DNA of 64,000 bases from Bacteroidota bacterium (GTDB taxonomy: Bacteria > Bacteroidota > Bacteroidia > UBA7662): the NCBI GenBank assembly GCA_016868875.1, contig VGFN01000001.1:8655-72654 (forward strand). Reading direction: 5' to 3'. Each line of letters opens with the position of its first letter. Position 1 is the stretch's first letter. The translations under genes and the position numbers were made by a program. The notes beneath the pieces were generated by a model that saw nothing but the letters and a program-made list of their open reading frames with translations, was not told where the DNA came from and did not search any database. Below, one piece after another: positions 8,724-17,610 of this stretch.

Positions 8724-9956
8724 ATGAAAAAAATCCATGTAGCTCACCCCGTTGTTGAATTGGACGGCGATGAAATGACTCGCGTTATTTGGGCCGAAAT
8801 CCGTAACAAGCTCATTCTTCCTTACCTGGAGCTACCCATCGAATACTACGATTTGGGCATGGAGTCCCGCGATGCCACCGATGACCAAATCACGGTGGAT
8901 GCCGCCAAAGCCATCCTCAAGCACCGCGTGGGCATTAAATGCGCCACCATTACCCCGGACGAGGCCCGGGTCCAAGAGTTTGGCCTCAAGAAAATGTGGA
9001 AATCCCCCAACGGGACCATTCGTAATCTATTGGACGGCACCGTGTTCCGCGAACCTATCGTCATTCAAAATATTCCCCGATTGGTACCCAATTGGACCGC
9101 CCCGATCTGCATTGGTCGCCATGCTTTCGGAGACCAATACCGGGCCACAGACGTGGTAATCCAGGGCAAGGGCAAATTGACCATGCGTTTTGAGGGTCAG
9201 GATGGCCAGGTCCAGGAATGGGAGGTTTACCAATTCCAAGGCAACGGTGTGGCCATGGCCATGTACAATACCGAAGAATCCATTCGAGGCTTTGCTCGGG
9301 CCTGTTTTAACCAGGCTTTGCTCAAAGGTTGGCCCTTGTACTTATCCACCAAAAACACCATTCTCAAACAATACGACGGCCGTTTCAAAGACATCTTCGA
9401 AGAAATCTACCAAACGGAATTCAAACAGCGCATGGATGCCCAAGGCACCATCTATGAACACCGCTTGATTGATGATATGGTGGCTTCGGCCCTCAAATGG
9501 CACGGGGAATTTGTCTGGGCCTGCAAGAACTACGACGGGGATGTCCAATCCGACACCGTCGCTCAGGGTTTTGGTTCGCTGGGTCTGATGACGTCCACTT
9601 TGATCACCCCGGATGGTTTGACCATGGAGGCCGAAGCCGCCCACGGTACCGTAACCCGCCACTACCGCGAGCACCAAAAAGGCCGTCCGACCTCCACCAA
9701 CCCCATCGCTTCTATTTTTGCCTGGACCAGAGGTTTAGTATTTAGGGCCAAAATTGATGGTAATCAGGAACTTGCCACTTTCTGCAACCAGCTAGAATCG
9801 GTTTGCATTGAGGCGGTAGAAGCCGGTGAAATGACCAAGGATTTGGCCGTCTGCATTCACGGTAACCAGGTTCAACACGGTGAACATTACCTCTACACGG
9901 ATGAATTTTTGGGTCGCTTGGATCAACGCCTTCGGGCCAAGCGGCAAAACGACTAA
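8724..9956 (+). CDS. icd: NADP-dependent isocitrate dehydrogenase (eukaryotic-type homodimer)
   Basis: A 410-residue type II isocitrate dehydrogenase, the group that includes mitochondrial and cytosolic eukaryotic enzymes and many Bacteroidota enzymes. It converts isocitrate to 2-oxoglutarate with NADP. Visible hallmarks are VELDGDEMTRVIW near the N-terminus, SPNGTIRNLLDGTVFR for substrate binding, the metal-binding aspartates around YDGDVQSD, and EAAHGTVTRHYR followed by TSTNPIASIFAW near residue 315, which holds the NADP site. It has its own 56-base leader region and converges with the transporter gene. I see no clear promoter box. Confidence 0.97.
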   Translation: MKKIHVAHPVVELDGDEMTRVIWAEIRNKLILPYLELPIEYYDLGMESRDATDDQITVDAAKAILKHRVGIKCATITPDEARVQEFGLKKMWKSPNGTIRNLLDGTVFREPIVIQNIPRLVPNWTAPICIGRHAFGDQYRATDVVIQGKGKLTMRFEGQDGQVQEWEVYQFQGNGVAMAMYNTEESIRGFARACFNQALLKGWPLYLSTKNTILKQYDGRFKDIFEEIYQTEFKQRMDAQGTIYEHRLIDDMVASALKWHGEFVWACKNYDGDVQSDTVAQGFGSLGLMTSTLITPDGLTMEAEAAHGTVTRHYREHQKGRPTSTNPIASIFAWTRGLVFRAKIDGNQELATFCNQLESVCIEAVEAGEMTKDLAVCIHGNQVQHGEHYLYTDEFLGRLDQRLRAKRQND

Positions 9957-9971
9957 TTCCTGTCCGATTTT

Positions 9972-10739
9972 TTAATTTTTCACAAGCAAGGCCTCTCGAC
10001 GCATTTGCTCGGATAATTCCGGGCCCAAATGGCGTTCAATGCGTTGATGAACGAGGTAAATCAAAGGCGTCATGGCTATAGCCGCGACCCATTTGAAGGC
10101 ATAGTTCAACAAGGCTATTTGCAGAACGCGCTCCAACGGCCAATCGGCACCCAGATAAAAGGCTATATACAGGACCACCACCGAATCAATTCCCTGGGAA
10201 ATCATCGTGGATCCAGTGGCCCTCAACCAAAGTTTGCCCTCCCCTGTCAACCGCTTGATGCGCTGGAAAACCCATACATCCACCATTTGACCAACCAAGA
10301 ACGCCGTGATGGAACCTGCAATGATCCAAAGGCCTTGCCCAAAGACAGCACCGTACGCGGTTTGCATGTTCTCTACACCCCGCCCTTGCATGGACCCTGG
10401 CCAAAAGCCAGCCGGCGGCAAAGCGATGCTCCCATAAACCATCCCAAAGGCATAGAGGATGCACAAAGCCGACAAGGCCGAAAAAATCAAAACCACTTTG
10501 TGCCCAAAGTATTCATTGATGAGATCCGTCATCACAAAAACCACAGGCCATAACAATACCCCTGCCGTCAGGTTAAACTCAAGGGTATTTCCTTGATTAT
10601 CAATTCCCAAGAGGCTATTGAGGGAGAAGATTTTGACCCCGATGAACTCGGCAAGCAAAGCATTGGTCAAGAAAACAAATCCCAGGACCAGAAAGAGCCT
10701 GATTTTGGGGATGGGCCATGAATCAACCGAGGTCTTCAT
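9972..10739 (-). CDS. Queuosine precursor transporter (YhhQ/VUT family, DUF165)
   Basis: A 255-residue integral membrane protein with about six to seven hydrophobic segments. It shows the family pattern FLTNALLAEFIGVKIF near the N-terminus, the VFVMTDLINEYFG motif, and later ITAFLVGQMVDVWVFQRIKR and TMISQGIDSVVVLYIAFYLG. The E. coli member YhhQ imports preQ0/preQ1, precursors of the tRNA base queuosine. No queuosine biosynthesis gene is next to it. It is divergent from the alcohol dehydrogenase gene, with start codons 80 bases apart if the ATG at 10820 is used for the latter. Confidence 0.9.
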   Translation of the reverse strand: MKTSVDSWPIPKIRLFLVLGFVFLTNALLAEFIGVKIFSLNSLLGIDNQGNTLEFNLTAGVLLWPVVFVMTDLINEYFGHKVVLIFSALSALCILYAFGMVYGSIALPPAGFWPGSMQGRGVENMQTAYGAVFGQGLWIIAGSITAFLVGQMVDVWVFQRIKRLTGEGKLWLRATGSTMISQGIDSVVVLYIAFYLGADWPLERVLQIALLNYAFKWVAAIAMTPLIYLVHQRIERHLGPELSEQMRREALLVKN

Positions 10740-10746
10740 CCAAGAT

Positions 10747-10754
10747 TACTTTTG
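10747..10754 (+). promoter_or_regulatory. Possible -7 promoter box for the alcohol dehydrogenase gene
   Basis: TACTTTTG matches TAnnTTTG exactly and lies in the divergent intergenic region, leaving a 65-base leader before the ATG at 10820. No TTTG is visible at the -33 distance, so this is a moderate call. Confidence 0.35.
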
Positions 10755-10819
10755 TACATCTGCAAGAGCATGTTGCCTCAAATAACGCCTCAAACCAAGT
10801 TCTAACCAAAACTTTGACC

Positions 10820-12016
10820 ATGGAAAACTTCACTGTTTACAATCCCGTTCGGCTCAAGTTTGGCCCGGGAACGGTGGATAACGTCGGACAAGATCTGGCC
10901 GAAGAAGGTCATCAATCGGTTTTGATCCTGCTGGGGCAAGGATCGGCTCGTCGAAGCGGCTTGTTGGACCGAATCGAGGCTCAACTGCTCAAGGCCGGCT
11001 TGTCTTGGGAAATTTTCGAAGGGATCCGGCCCAACCCGGTTTACGAAGATGCAGACCGCGCAGTTCAAAGGGCCAAGGCCATGAAGGCGGGTGCTCTCTT
11101 GGCCGTTGGAGGCGGTTCGGTCATTGACACGGCCAAGGCCGTGGCCGCTGGAGTTTATGTGGAGCATTCCGTTTGGGATTTTTATGCGGGGGGAGCGGCC
11201 AAACCCTCCAAGGCCTTGCCGTTGTTCGTTGTATTGACGCTGGCGGCAACGGGGACGGAGATGAACCGAGCCACGGTGTTGCAGAACAATGCGACCGGGC
11301 AGAAGCGTGGCTGGGGAAACGAGCATCTTTTTCCCAAAATTTCGTACTTGGATCCCCTTCTGACCCATACCGTTCCTGCCCATTACACGGCATACGGGGT
11401 GGCCGATTTGATGGCCCATACCCTTGAGCAATACTTTTCGCCGGATTTCTCCCCTTTATCCGACGCATTTGCAGTTCAAGTGATTCGAGAGGCCATGCAT
11501 TGGGGTTACAAGGCGGTTCGAAACGGAAACGATGCCGAAGCCAGGCAGCAAGTCCTTTGGCTCTCCACCGTGGCGCTCAACGGCACGCTCATTGCGGGCA
11601 AAAGAAGGGGTGACTTTGGGGTACATTCCGTGGAACACGTGCTGTCGGCCCTCTTCGATATCGCGCACGGTGCCGGGCTATCTGTGGTTTATCCGGCATG
11701 GATTCGTCATTTTGGACCCGCTTTCCTTCCCAAATTGGAGGCCTTGGAGCAGGCTTGTCTGCCCTCCTTATTGGAAATTCCGGAACTCGCCTCTTTGCTT
11801 CAAAATGCTGGTCATGAGGGCTCAACCATACCCTTTGTGAATCTACTGGAGGCCTTTTTTGAAGCGATTGGTACTCCCACCCGTTTAAGCCAAATGAATC
11901 TTGGCCCCGAGACGCATTCAAGCATTTTGGAAGCCTTGGTCAAGCACAAAGCAACGGGCAATTATTTCGATATTCAAGAACCCGATCATCGTCGCATCCT
12001 GGCCCTAATGGCTTGA
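10820..12016 (+). CDS. Iron-containing alcohol dehydrogenase (YqhD/BdhA-like)
   Basis: A 398-residue group III (iron-dependent) alcohol dehydrogenase from the ATG at 10820 (MENFTVYNPVRLKFG). The longer frame from 10718 runs into the divergent gene and lacks family similarity. The NAD(P)-binding loop is GGGSVIDTAKAVAAG. Metal ligands are expected at Asp in the GVADLMAHTLEQY region (Asp and His) and in HSVEHVLSALFDIAHGAGL (two His). The nearest relatives in memory are YqhD and butanol dehydrogenases reducing medium-chain aldehydes with NADPH; the true substrate is unknown. Single gene, convergent with HMG-CoA lyase. Confidence 0.9.
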   Translation: MENFTVYNPVRLKFGPGTVDNVGQDLAEEGHQSVLILLGQGSARRSGLLDRIEAQLLKAGLSWEIFEGIRPNPVYEDADRAVQRAKAMKAGALLAVGGGSVIDTAKAVAAGVYVEHSVWDFYAGGAAKPSKALPLFVVLTLAATGTEMNRATVLQNNATGQKRGWGNEHLFPKISYLDPLLTHTVPAHYTAYGVADLMAHTLEQYFSPDFSPLSDAFAVQVIREAMHWGYKAVRNGNDAEARQQVLWLSTVALNGTLIAGKRRGDFGVHSVEHVLSALFDIAHGAGLSVVYPAWIRHFGPAFLPKLEALEQACLPSLLEIPELASLLQNAGHEGSTIPFVNLLEAFFEAIGTPTRLSQMNLGPETHSSILEALVKHKATGNYFDIQEPDHRRILALMA

Positions 12017-12066
12017 GCGCACCTAATAGTTTAAGCGCGATAGCAAGGCAAGTACCTCTTTGGCCC

Positions 12067-12936
12067 TTAGTGGTATTTGGAGAAAAGTCCGGTGGCCATC
12101 CATTGAGCTCGGTGCAGGGCCTCCTGGTTGATTTTCAGCTTAATTCCCTTGGATTGCAACAATTGAATCCATAATTCCGAAGGAATATTTCCCACCATTT
12201 CGTCATTGGCCATCGGGCAACCGCCGTATCCCAACAAGGCCCCTTCGACCCATTCGCATCCACTGTCCAAAGCTGCGAGCATTTTACCTTCTGCGCGGGA
12301 TGGATGAGCATGCAAATGCAATCCCAGGCTCAAACCGGGATACTGCTTTCGAACAGCTTGATAAACCGTCTCAATTTCGTGGGGCAAGGCCAAACCAACG
12401 GTATCACTGAGGGCAATATCTTCTACGCCCATTTCCACCAGATTATGGACCAAACCCAGGACATTCTCTATGGAATAGGGATCGCCATAAGGATTCCCAA
12501 ACCCCATGGACAAGTACACCATAAAGTCTTTTCCGGCACCTTCAGCCATGGCGGACCAGGGCCTTATCATAACCAAGGCTTCCTGAATTGACCTGTGGGT
12601 GTTGCGTTGCTGAAAAGTTTCGCTGACCGACAGAGGGAAACCAATCCGATGCACTGCCGAATGAAGCAAGGCATCTGCGTATCCTTGATCGTTGGCCACC
12701 ACGACTGAAATGCAGGTCGCTGTCTTGGAATAATCCAACGAGTTGAGCACCGTGGAGCTGTCTTTCATTTGGGGGATAGCCTTGGGGGAAACAAAGGAAC
12801 CGGCGTCCAAAACATCGAATCCCACCTCCAGCAAAGCCTGCAAATAAGTTATTTTCTCCTCGGTCGGAACCCAATGCCGCAAACCCTGCATCGCATCGCG
12901 AGGGCATTCCACCAATTGGTATTGCTTTTGCGTCAT
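12067..12936 (-). CDS. Hydroxymethylglutaryl-CoA lyase
   Basis: A 289-residue TIM-barrel lyase of the DRE-TIM family that cleaves HMG-CoA to acetoacetate and acetyl-CoA, the last step of leucine breakdown. The active-site Arg-Asp pair is in LVECPRDAMQG. The metal-binding histidines are in LGLHLHAHPSR. The catalytic cysteine loop near the C-terminus is GYGGCPMANDEMVGN. RDA instead of the more usual RDG is a substitution I associate with the Bacteroidota branch. No other leucine-degradation gene is adjacent. The 89 bases to the divergent DUF349 gene show no clear promoter. Confidence 0.9.
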   Translation of the reverse strand: MTQKQYQLVECPRDAMQGLRHWVPTEEKITYLQALLEVGFDVLDAGSFVSPKAIPQMKDSSTVLNSLDYSKTATCISVVVANDQGYADALLHSAVHRIGFPLSVSETFQQRNTHRSIQEALVMIRPWSAMAEGAGKDFMVYLSMGFGNPYGDPYSIENVLGLVHNLVEMGVEDIALSDTVGLALPHEIETVYQAVRKQYPGLSLGLHLHAHPSRAEGKMLAALDSGCEWVEGALLGYGGCPMANDEMVGNIPSELWIQLLQSKGIKLKINQEALHRAQWMATGLFSKYH

Positions 12937-13024
12937 TCCTTTGTTTTGGAGGGCCTTGCTATGGGAATTGTCCTGCTTAGACCTTTAATTTGCAGGCCCT
13001 AAAGTACACCTTAGCACCGCAGAG

Positions 13025-15058
13025 ATGAACCATTCGGAAAACGAACCCATGGAAAGCCCATTGGCCTCGGAAGAGTCCAACGTTCATGCAGAACGTAGCC
13101 TGGCCTCCGAACCTACAGATGCGCCCCCTTTGGACAATGAGTCCATTGTGGAGGCTTCGGGCCTGGAAATCGAACCTTTGAAGGAAATTCCCGTGATCAT
13201 CCCGCATGCAGCTTCGGAGCTTAGCGCAGAAGAACCCAGCGAATTGGTGGAGGCTTTGATGGCGGAGGCTGAGGAGGCCATCCTTCCCGATTACAGCGCA
13301 ATGGACTTAGAAGCTTTGCTCACCCATTTGGGTGATTCGGTCAAGAAGTCGGATTTATCGGAAGAGCATCGCAAAATTCAGGCAATCAAATCCCAGGTGG
13401 ACCATTGGTTTCAGAAACTGAAGGCCCAACAAGAACTCGAACTTTTGGAAGGCGAATCCAGCCAAGACCTTGTGCCGGTTTCTCAAAGCCCTCTCTTTTT
13501 GCTCTACCAAGACCTGTGGCAACGATACCAAGCCAAGAGGCAACAAGAAAAGCAAGAGAAAGAAGCCAAACTGCAAGCCAATTTGGCCCTCAAAGAGGCT
13601 TTGCTTGACGAGTTGCATCAGGTGGTTGACGAAGAAGAACAAGGCAAAACCGGAGTCAACGAACAACTCAAAAGCATACAGCAACGTTGGAAAGACTGTG
13701 GACCTGTTCCCCCTGAACAGCGTCAAGGTTTGTGGAATCGCTACCATTTGTTGCATGATAAGTTCTATAACAATTTGCGAATCAACCGCGAACTCAAGGA
13801 ACTGGACTTGGCCAGAAATTTAGAATCCAAAATCCAGCTTTGCGAACAGGCCGAGCAATTGCTATTGGAAAATGATATCTTAAAAGCGGGCTCCAAGCTA
13901 ACCCTTCTCCATGAGCAGTGGAAAGCAACCGGCCCCGTACCCCGTCCACAATCGGAAAGTGTATGGGAACGTTTCAAAAATGCCTCGGATCGCATCTTCC
14001 AAAACAGAAGGGGCAAGTTCGAAGAACTTGAATCATTGCGCGCTGAGAACTTGCGCCTCAAAACACAACTCTGTGAAAATTTGGAAATTTTGGTAAGAGC
14101 CTTGCCCGAAGAAAAGCCGAATTGGAGTCAATTAACCCAAACGGTCGAGCTTCTTCAACAAGATTGGCGTCAAACAGGTCCGGTACCCAAAGAGCAACAA
14201 GAGCCCTTGTGGAAACGCTTTAAAGTCGCTCTGGATCAATTCTATGGCGCACGCCTTCAGCATTACAAGGCCGCCAAAGCGGCAGTACAAGAATTGGTGC
14301 AACAACGTGAATTATGGTGCAAAGAAGCTGAGTCATGGAGCCAGTCCACGGATTGGAAAGCAGGAACTCAGGCTTTAACCGCCTTGCAAAAGAACTGGAA
14401 AGAAGCCCCTGCATTGCCCCGTAAGATTTCGGACAAATATTGGAACCGTTTTCGCAAAGCCTGCGATACTTTTTTTCAATCCAAGAACTCCTTCTTCTCC
14501 GATGAAAAAAGCAAACAAGCCGAGAACCTCGAACTCAAAAAAGCCTTGGTCGAAAGATTGAATACCTACACCAGCTCTGGGGATACATCCCAGGACATGT
14601 CGGTCTTGATGGAAATTCAGCGTTCATGGAACGAAATCGGCTTCGTGCCCATGGCGCACAAAGAAAGTTTGCAGAAGCAATTCCGCGAGCTTACCAACAA
14701 ATGGTTTGATCAATTGAAAATTGACCGGGAATCGCATCGAGAAGCCCAGTATCAAACCCGACTCCAGCAGATGAGCAACCATCCTGCCGGTGACCGGGAA
14801 TTATCCAAAGAGCAGACCCATCTTCAGTACAAAATCAATGACTTGCGTAAGGAGATGGATCTTCTGGAGAACAACCTTGGATTTTTCTCACGTTCCAAAA
14901 ACGCAGACCTCATGCGTCAAGAAGTTGAAAAAAAGATCGAGGTCATCAAATCGCAAGTCATCCAATTGGAGGCCAAGTTGCGTTTGGTTCGTCAGTCTCG
15001 CCAAAGCGAAAAAGACAATGCTCAGGATCCCAAAGCTCTCAAGGCCAAGGGATCGTAA
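13025..15058 (+). CDS. DUF349 repeat protein
   Basis: A 677-residue, highly charged, mostly helical protein. The first ~100 residues are acidic and low-complexity. Five DUF349-type units follow, each with a W-K/R-x-x-G/A-x-x-P core: RWKDCGPVP near residue 221, QWKATGPVP near 298, DWRQTGPVP near 379, NWKEAPALP near 457 and SWNEIGFVP near 534, a spacing of about 77-81 residues. The C-terminus is coiled-coil-like (LRKEMDLLENNLGFFSRSKN). Multi-DUF349 proteins are common in Bacteroidota and Actinobacteria; a firm function is not known to me. Single gene, convergent with the pseudouridine synthase gene 8 bases later. Confidence 0.85.
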   Translation: MNHSENEPMESPLASEESNVHAERSLASEPTDAPPLDNESIVEASGLEIEPLKEIPVIIPHAASELSAEEPSELVEALMAEAEEAILPDYSAMDLEALLTHLGDSVKKSDLSEEHRKIQAIKSQVDHWFQKLKAQQELELLEGESSQDLVPVSQSPLFLLYQDLWQRYQAKRQQEKQEKEAKLQANLALKEALLDELHQVVDEEEQGKTGVNEQLKSIQQRWKDCGPVPPEQRQGLWNRYHLLHDKFYNNLRINRELKELDLARNLESKIQLCEQAEQLLLENDILKAGSKLTLLHEQWKATGPVPRPQSESVWERFKNASDRIFQNRRGKFEELESLRAENLRLKTQLCENLEILVRALPEEKPNWSQLTQTVELLQQDWRQTGPVPKEQQEPLWKRFKVALDQFYGARLQHYKAAKAAVQELVQQRELWCKEAESWSQSTDWKAGTQALTALQKNWKEAPALPRKISDKYWNRFRKACDTFFQSKNSFFSDEKSKQAENLELKKALVERLNTYTSSGDTSQDMSVLMEIQRSWNEIGFVPMAHKESLQKQFRELTNKWFDQLKIDRESHREAQYQTRLQQMSNHPAGDRELSKEQTHLQYKINDLRKEMDLLENNLGFFSRSKNADLMRQEVEKKIEVIKSQVIQLEAKLRLVRQSRQSEKDNAQDPKALKAKGS

Positions 15059-15066
15059 AATCAGCA

Positions 15067-15792
15067 TTAGGTATCGTATTTGCGCAATAAACGCAACAAT
15101 ACATCCATATCCCGGGGATACGGGGCTTCCACCAAAGGCATGGGAGATTCGGGATGTGCAATTTCCAAGGAGTGTGCATGCAATGCCAATCGATGGATCA
15201 TGGGCGCCTCTTCTTCCGTATCCTTGGAAACACGGTATTTGCGACCTTTGAGCAAGGAAAGCAAGGGCATTTCCCCACCATAGGCCTTGTCAGCTACAAT
15301 TCGGCAATTTTGAGAGGCCAAGTGCACCCGGATTTGGTGGGTTCGACCGGTAACCGGCCTACATTCCAACAAGGTAAAATGCCTAAAATACTCCAAACTG
15401 CGTACATAGGTCAACGCTTCTTTGCCCGCTTTGAAATCCACTCGCATAAGACCGTCGCGACCTTGGCCTATTGGTAAATCGATAGGTTGATCATCAAAAC
15501 GGTGGATACCCCAAACAACGGTATGGTAAACCTTGGATACAAGCCTTTGTTCGAAGGCGTAGGCAGCAGCTTTGTAGGAGGCCTCGCTCCTTGCCCAGAG
15601 CATAATGCCCGAAGTTTCCTTGTCCAAACGATGGCAAGGACTCAAACGGGAGTCAAAGGCTTTGGCCCAACGGATCATGCTGGGAGCATTGCCTTGACGC
15701 TCGTCCAAGGTGGCAAGCAGCGGGGGTTTGTTCAAAGCCAGCCAATCACCGGACTCCCACAAGAGATAATTTTCGAAAGGTTCGCGCTTCAC
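15067..15792 (-). CDS. RNA pseudouridine synthase, RluA family
   Basis: A 241-residue RluA-type pseudouridine synthase without an S4 domain. The catalytic aspartate lies in CHRLDKETSGIMLWA near residue 58. Other family blocks are GRTHQIRVHLAS and an ending with RLALHAHSLEI. Such enzymes isomerise uridine in rRNA or tRNA; the target here cannot be assigned. It lies 20 bases downstream of the histidine kinase gene on the same strand and may be read through from it. Confidence 0.88.
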   Translation of the reverse strand: MKREPFENYLLWESGDWLALNKPPLLATLDERQGNAPSMIRWAKAFDSRLSPCHRLDKETSGIMLWARSEASYKAAAYAFEQRLVSKVYHTVVWGIHRFDDQPIDLPIGQGRDGLMRVDFKAGKEALTYVRSLEYFRHFTLLECRPVTGRTHQIRVHLASQNCRIVADKAYGGEMPLLSLLKGRKYRVSKDTEEEAPMIHRLALHAHSLEIAHPESPMPLVEAPYPRDMDVLLRLLRKYDT

Positions 15793-15812
15793 TCTGCGCT
15801 AAGGTACGGCGC

Positions 15813-16844
15813 TTATCCGTTGGCCTTGTCCAGGGTAAACCCAAAAGTGGACCCAACCCCTGCAGATGAACGCACATGGATGGTATGACCATGGACTTCT
15901 AGCATATGCTTGACGATGGCCAACCCCAAGCCTGTGCCGCCTTCGGAACGGGAACGGCCTTTGTCCACCCGATAAAAGCGCTCGAACAGCCTTGGCAAAT
16001 GTTCCGCCTCTATCCCCAAACCGTTGTCGGAAATTTCAATCAAAAAATGCCGATCCATATCGTAAACCCCTACCAGAGTTAATCCTTGCTCATTACCGTA
16101 ATGAATGGAATTGGAAAGAAGGTTAACCAGGACTTGCCTAATTTTTTTGCGGTCGGCTCTAACCAAAAAAGGAGCTCGGCAACCCGCTTTCACTTGAATT
16201 TGGATGCCGCGTTGACGTGCCTTATGATCAACGGAATCAAAGACATCCTGAAGCAATTCCTGAAGGTCAAAGTTTTCCCAATCCATTTTGACCGATCCGG
16301 ATTCCAATTCGCTGATGGTTAACAAATCTTTGACCAAGGCCTCCATACGATCTGCGGATCGCGCAGCCTTTTTGAGGAAATTCAAATTGGTTTCGGGATC
16401 TTCCATCGCCCCGTCCAATAGCGTGTGGATATAACCCTGTATATTGAAGATTGGCGTCTTGAGTTCATGGGAAACATTGCCAAGGAAATCCTTGCGGTAT
16501 TTCTCCAATTGATCGGCCTCTTCTTTTTTGCTGGTTTGCTCCTTGCTCCACTGCTGCACTTCCTCATAAACCTGTCCTATAGGATCTTCGTTCATCGAAT
16601 ACACCTCTTCGCCGCCCCCGAGGGTTTTAGTAGATCGGATGGTCTTGTAAATCAATTTGATTTTGCGGTAAATGAAATAATTGATGGCATAATAAACCAT
16701 GGCCAGGACAGAGATCCCGGTGATGAGGCTCAACATAATCACTCTTGACTGGGCAAGAGCCAAGGCATGGGCCGAACCGGCCACCAACATAGCCGTTGCT
16801 AGGGCCACCAAAATGGCCACCTGTAGAGGGGTGATGTTCTTCAA
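15813..16844 (-). CDS. phoR: Sensor histidine kinase, PhoR-like, with minimal sensor region
   Basis: A 343-residue kinase. Two hydrophobic segments (about residues 9-31 and 35-57) are separated by only a few residues, so there is almost no periplasmic domain. A short cytoplasmic linker leads to the dimerisation domain with the phospho-acceptor His126 in FLGNVSHELKTP. The ATPase domain shows NLLSNSIHYG, SDNGLGIEAEHLPRLFERFYR and GGTGLGLAIVKH. It overlaps the response-regulator gene by 4 bases, so the pair is translated together. PhoB/PhoR is the best-fitting label by architecture and pairing; the signal is unknown. Confidence 0.85.
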   Translation of the reverse strand: MKNITPLQVAILVALATAMLVAGSAHALALAQSRVIMLSLITGISVLAMVYYAINYFIYRKIKLIYKTIRSTKTLGGGEEVYSMNEDPIGQVYEEVQQWSKEQTSKKEEADQLEKYRKDFLGNVSHELKTPIFNIQGYIHTLLDGAMEDPETNLNFLKKAARSADRMEALVKDLLTISELESGSVKMDWENFDLQELLQDVFDSVDHKARQRGIQIQVKAGCRAPFLVRADRKKIRQVLVNLLSNSIHYGNEQGLTLVGVYDMDRHFLIEISDNGLGIEAEHLPRLFERFYRVDKGRSRSEGGTGLGLAIVKHMLEVHGHTIHVRSSAGVGSTFGFTLDKANG

Positions 16845-17548
16845 TTAAGCTCGAATTTATAGCCTACCCCCTTGATTGTGGTAATATAGGCATCTCCGAG
16901 CTTTTCACGCAGTTTACGAATGTGGACATCGATGGTACGGTTAATCACCACCACATCGGTTCCCCAAATGGTTTCCAGAATTTGATCACGAGTGAATACC
17001 TTGCCAGGCCTTGAAGCCAAAAGAAAAAGTAATTCAAATTCTTTGCGAGCCAAGACCACCACCGCCCCGTCCTGGGTTACCTGATACGATTCCCGATCAA
17101 TCACCAAATTGCCCAACTTGATCTGCTTGGTTTGTTCAACCTTCGTATCTTCTTTGGACCTCCTGAGAACCGCTTCGATACGGCTAATTAGGGCACGGGG
17201 CTTCATGGGTTTGGTTAAGAAATCGTCGGCACCCGCTTGAAAACTGAGCACTTCCACAAACTCTTCTTCACGGGCTGTCAGAAACAGAATAAAACAATTT
17301 TTCAGGGATGGAACGGCTCTAATTTGTTTGCAAGCCTCCATGCCATCCATTTTGGGCATCATCACATCCAAGAGGATCATGTCCGGTAGAAATTCCTTGG
17401 CAGCGGCAACGGCTTCGAAGCCGTTTTCTGCCGTTTTGACATCGTAGCCCTCTTTACGCAGGTTGTAAGAGATTATTTCCAAAATATCCGGTTCATCGTC
17501 AACAACCAGGATTTTGGCGACTTTGGGGGCTCCCTGATAGGCGGACAT
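16841..17548 (-). CDS. phoB: OmpR/PhoB-family response regulator
   Basis: A 235-residue two-domain regulator. The receiver domain has the acidic pair Asp17-Asp18, the phosphorylated Asp61 in ILLDVMMPKMDG, and the conserved lysine in FLTKPMKPRALI. The winged-helix DNA-binding domain shows ARKEFELLFLLASRPGKVFTRDQ split around LLFLLASRPG, then RTIDVHIRKLREKLG and TIKGVGYKF. It pairs with the overlapping kinase gene. The upstream 62 bases to gatB contain no clear -7 box. Confidence 0.9.
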   Translation of the reverse strand: MSAYQGAPKVAKILVVDDEPDILEIISYNLRKEGYDVKTAENGFEAVAAAKEFLPDMILLDVMMPKMDGMEACKQIRAVPSLKNCFILFLTAREEEFVEVLSFQAGADDFLTKPMKPRALISRIEAVLRRSKEDTKVEQTKQIKLGNLVIDRESYQVTQDGAVVVLARKEFELLFLLASRPGKVFTRDQILETIWGTDVVVINRTIDVHIRKLREKLGDAYITTIKGVGYKFELN

Positions 17549-17610
17549 AGGATTTGGATTTGATGCTACGAAGTAAGGAGGTTTCGTATCGCAGGATTGT
17601 TAAGAAAAGA

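Noticed and set aside
12017..12066. GCGC-containing inverted repeat between the alcohol dehydrogenase and HMG-CoA lyase genes
   Set aside because: The paired arms are only about 4 bases with no T-run, so not a credible terminator.
15175..15182. Another TGCATGCA inside the pseudouridine synthase gene
   Set aside because: A single copy inside coding sequence, without the doubled arrangement or a promoter, so chance is the simplest reading.
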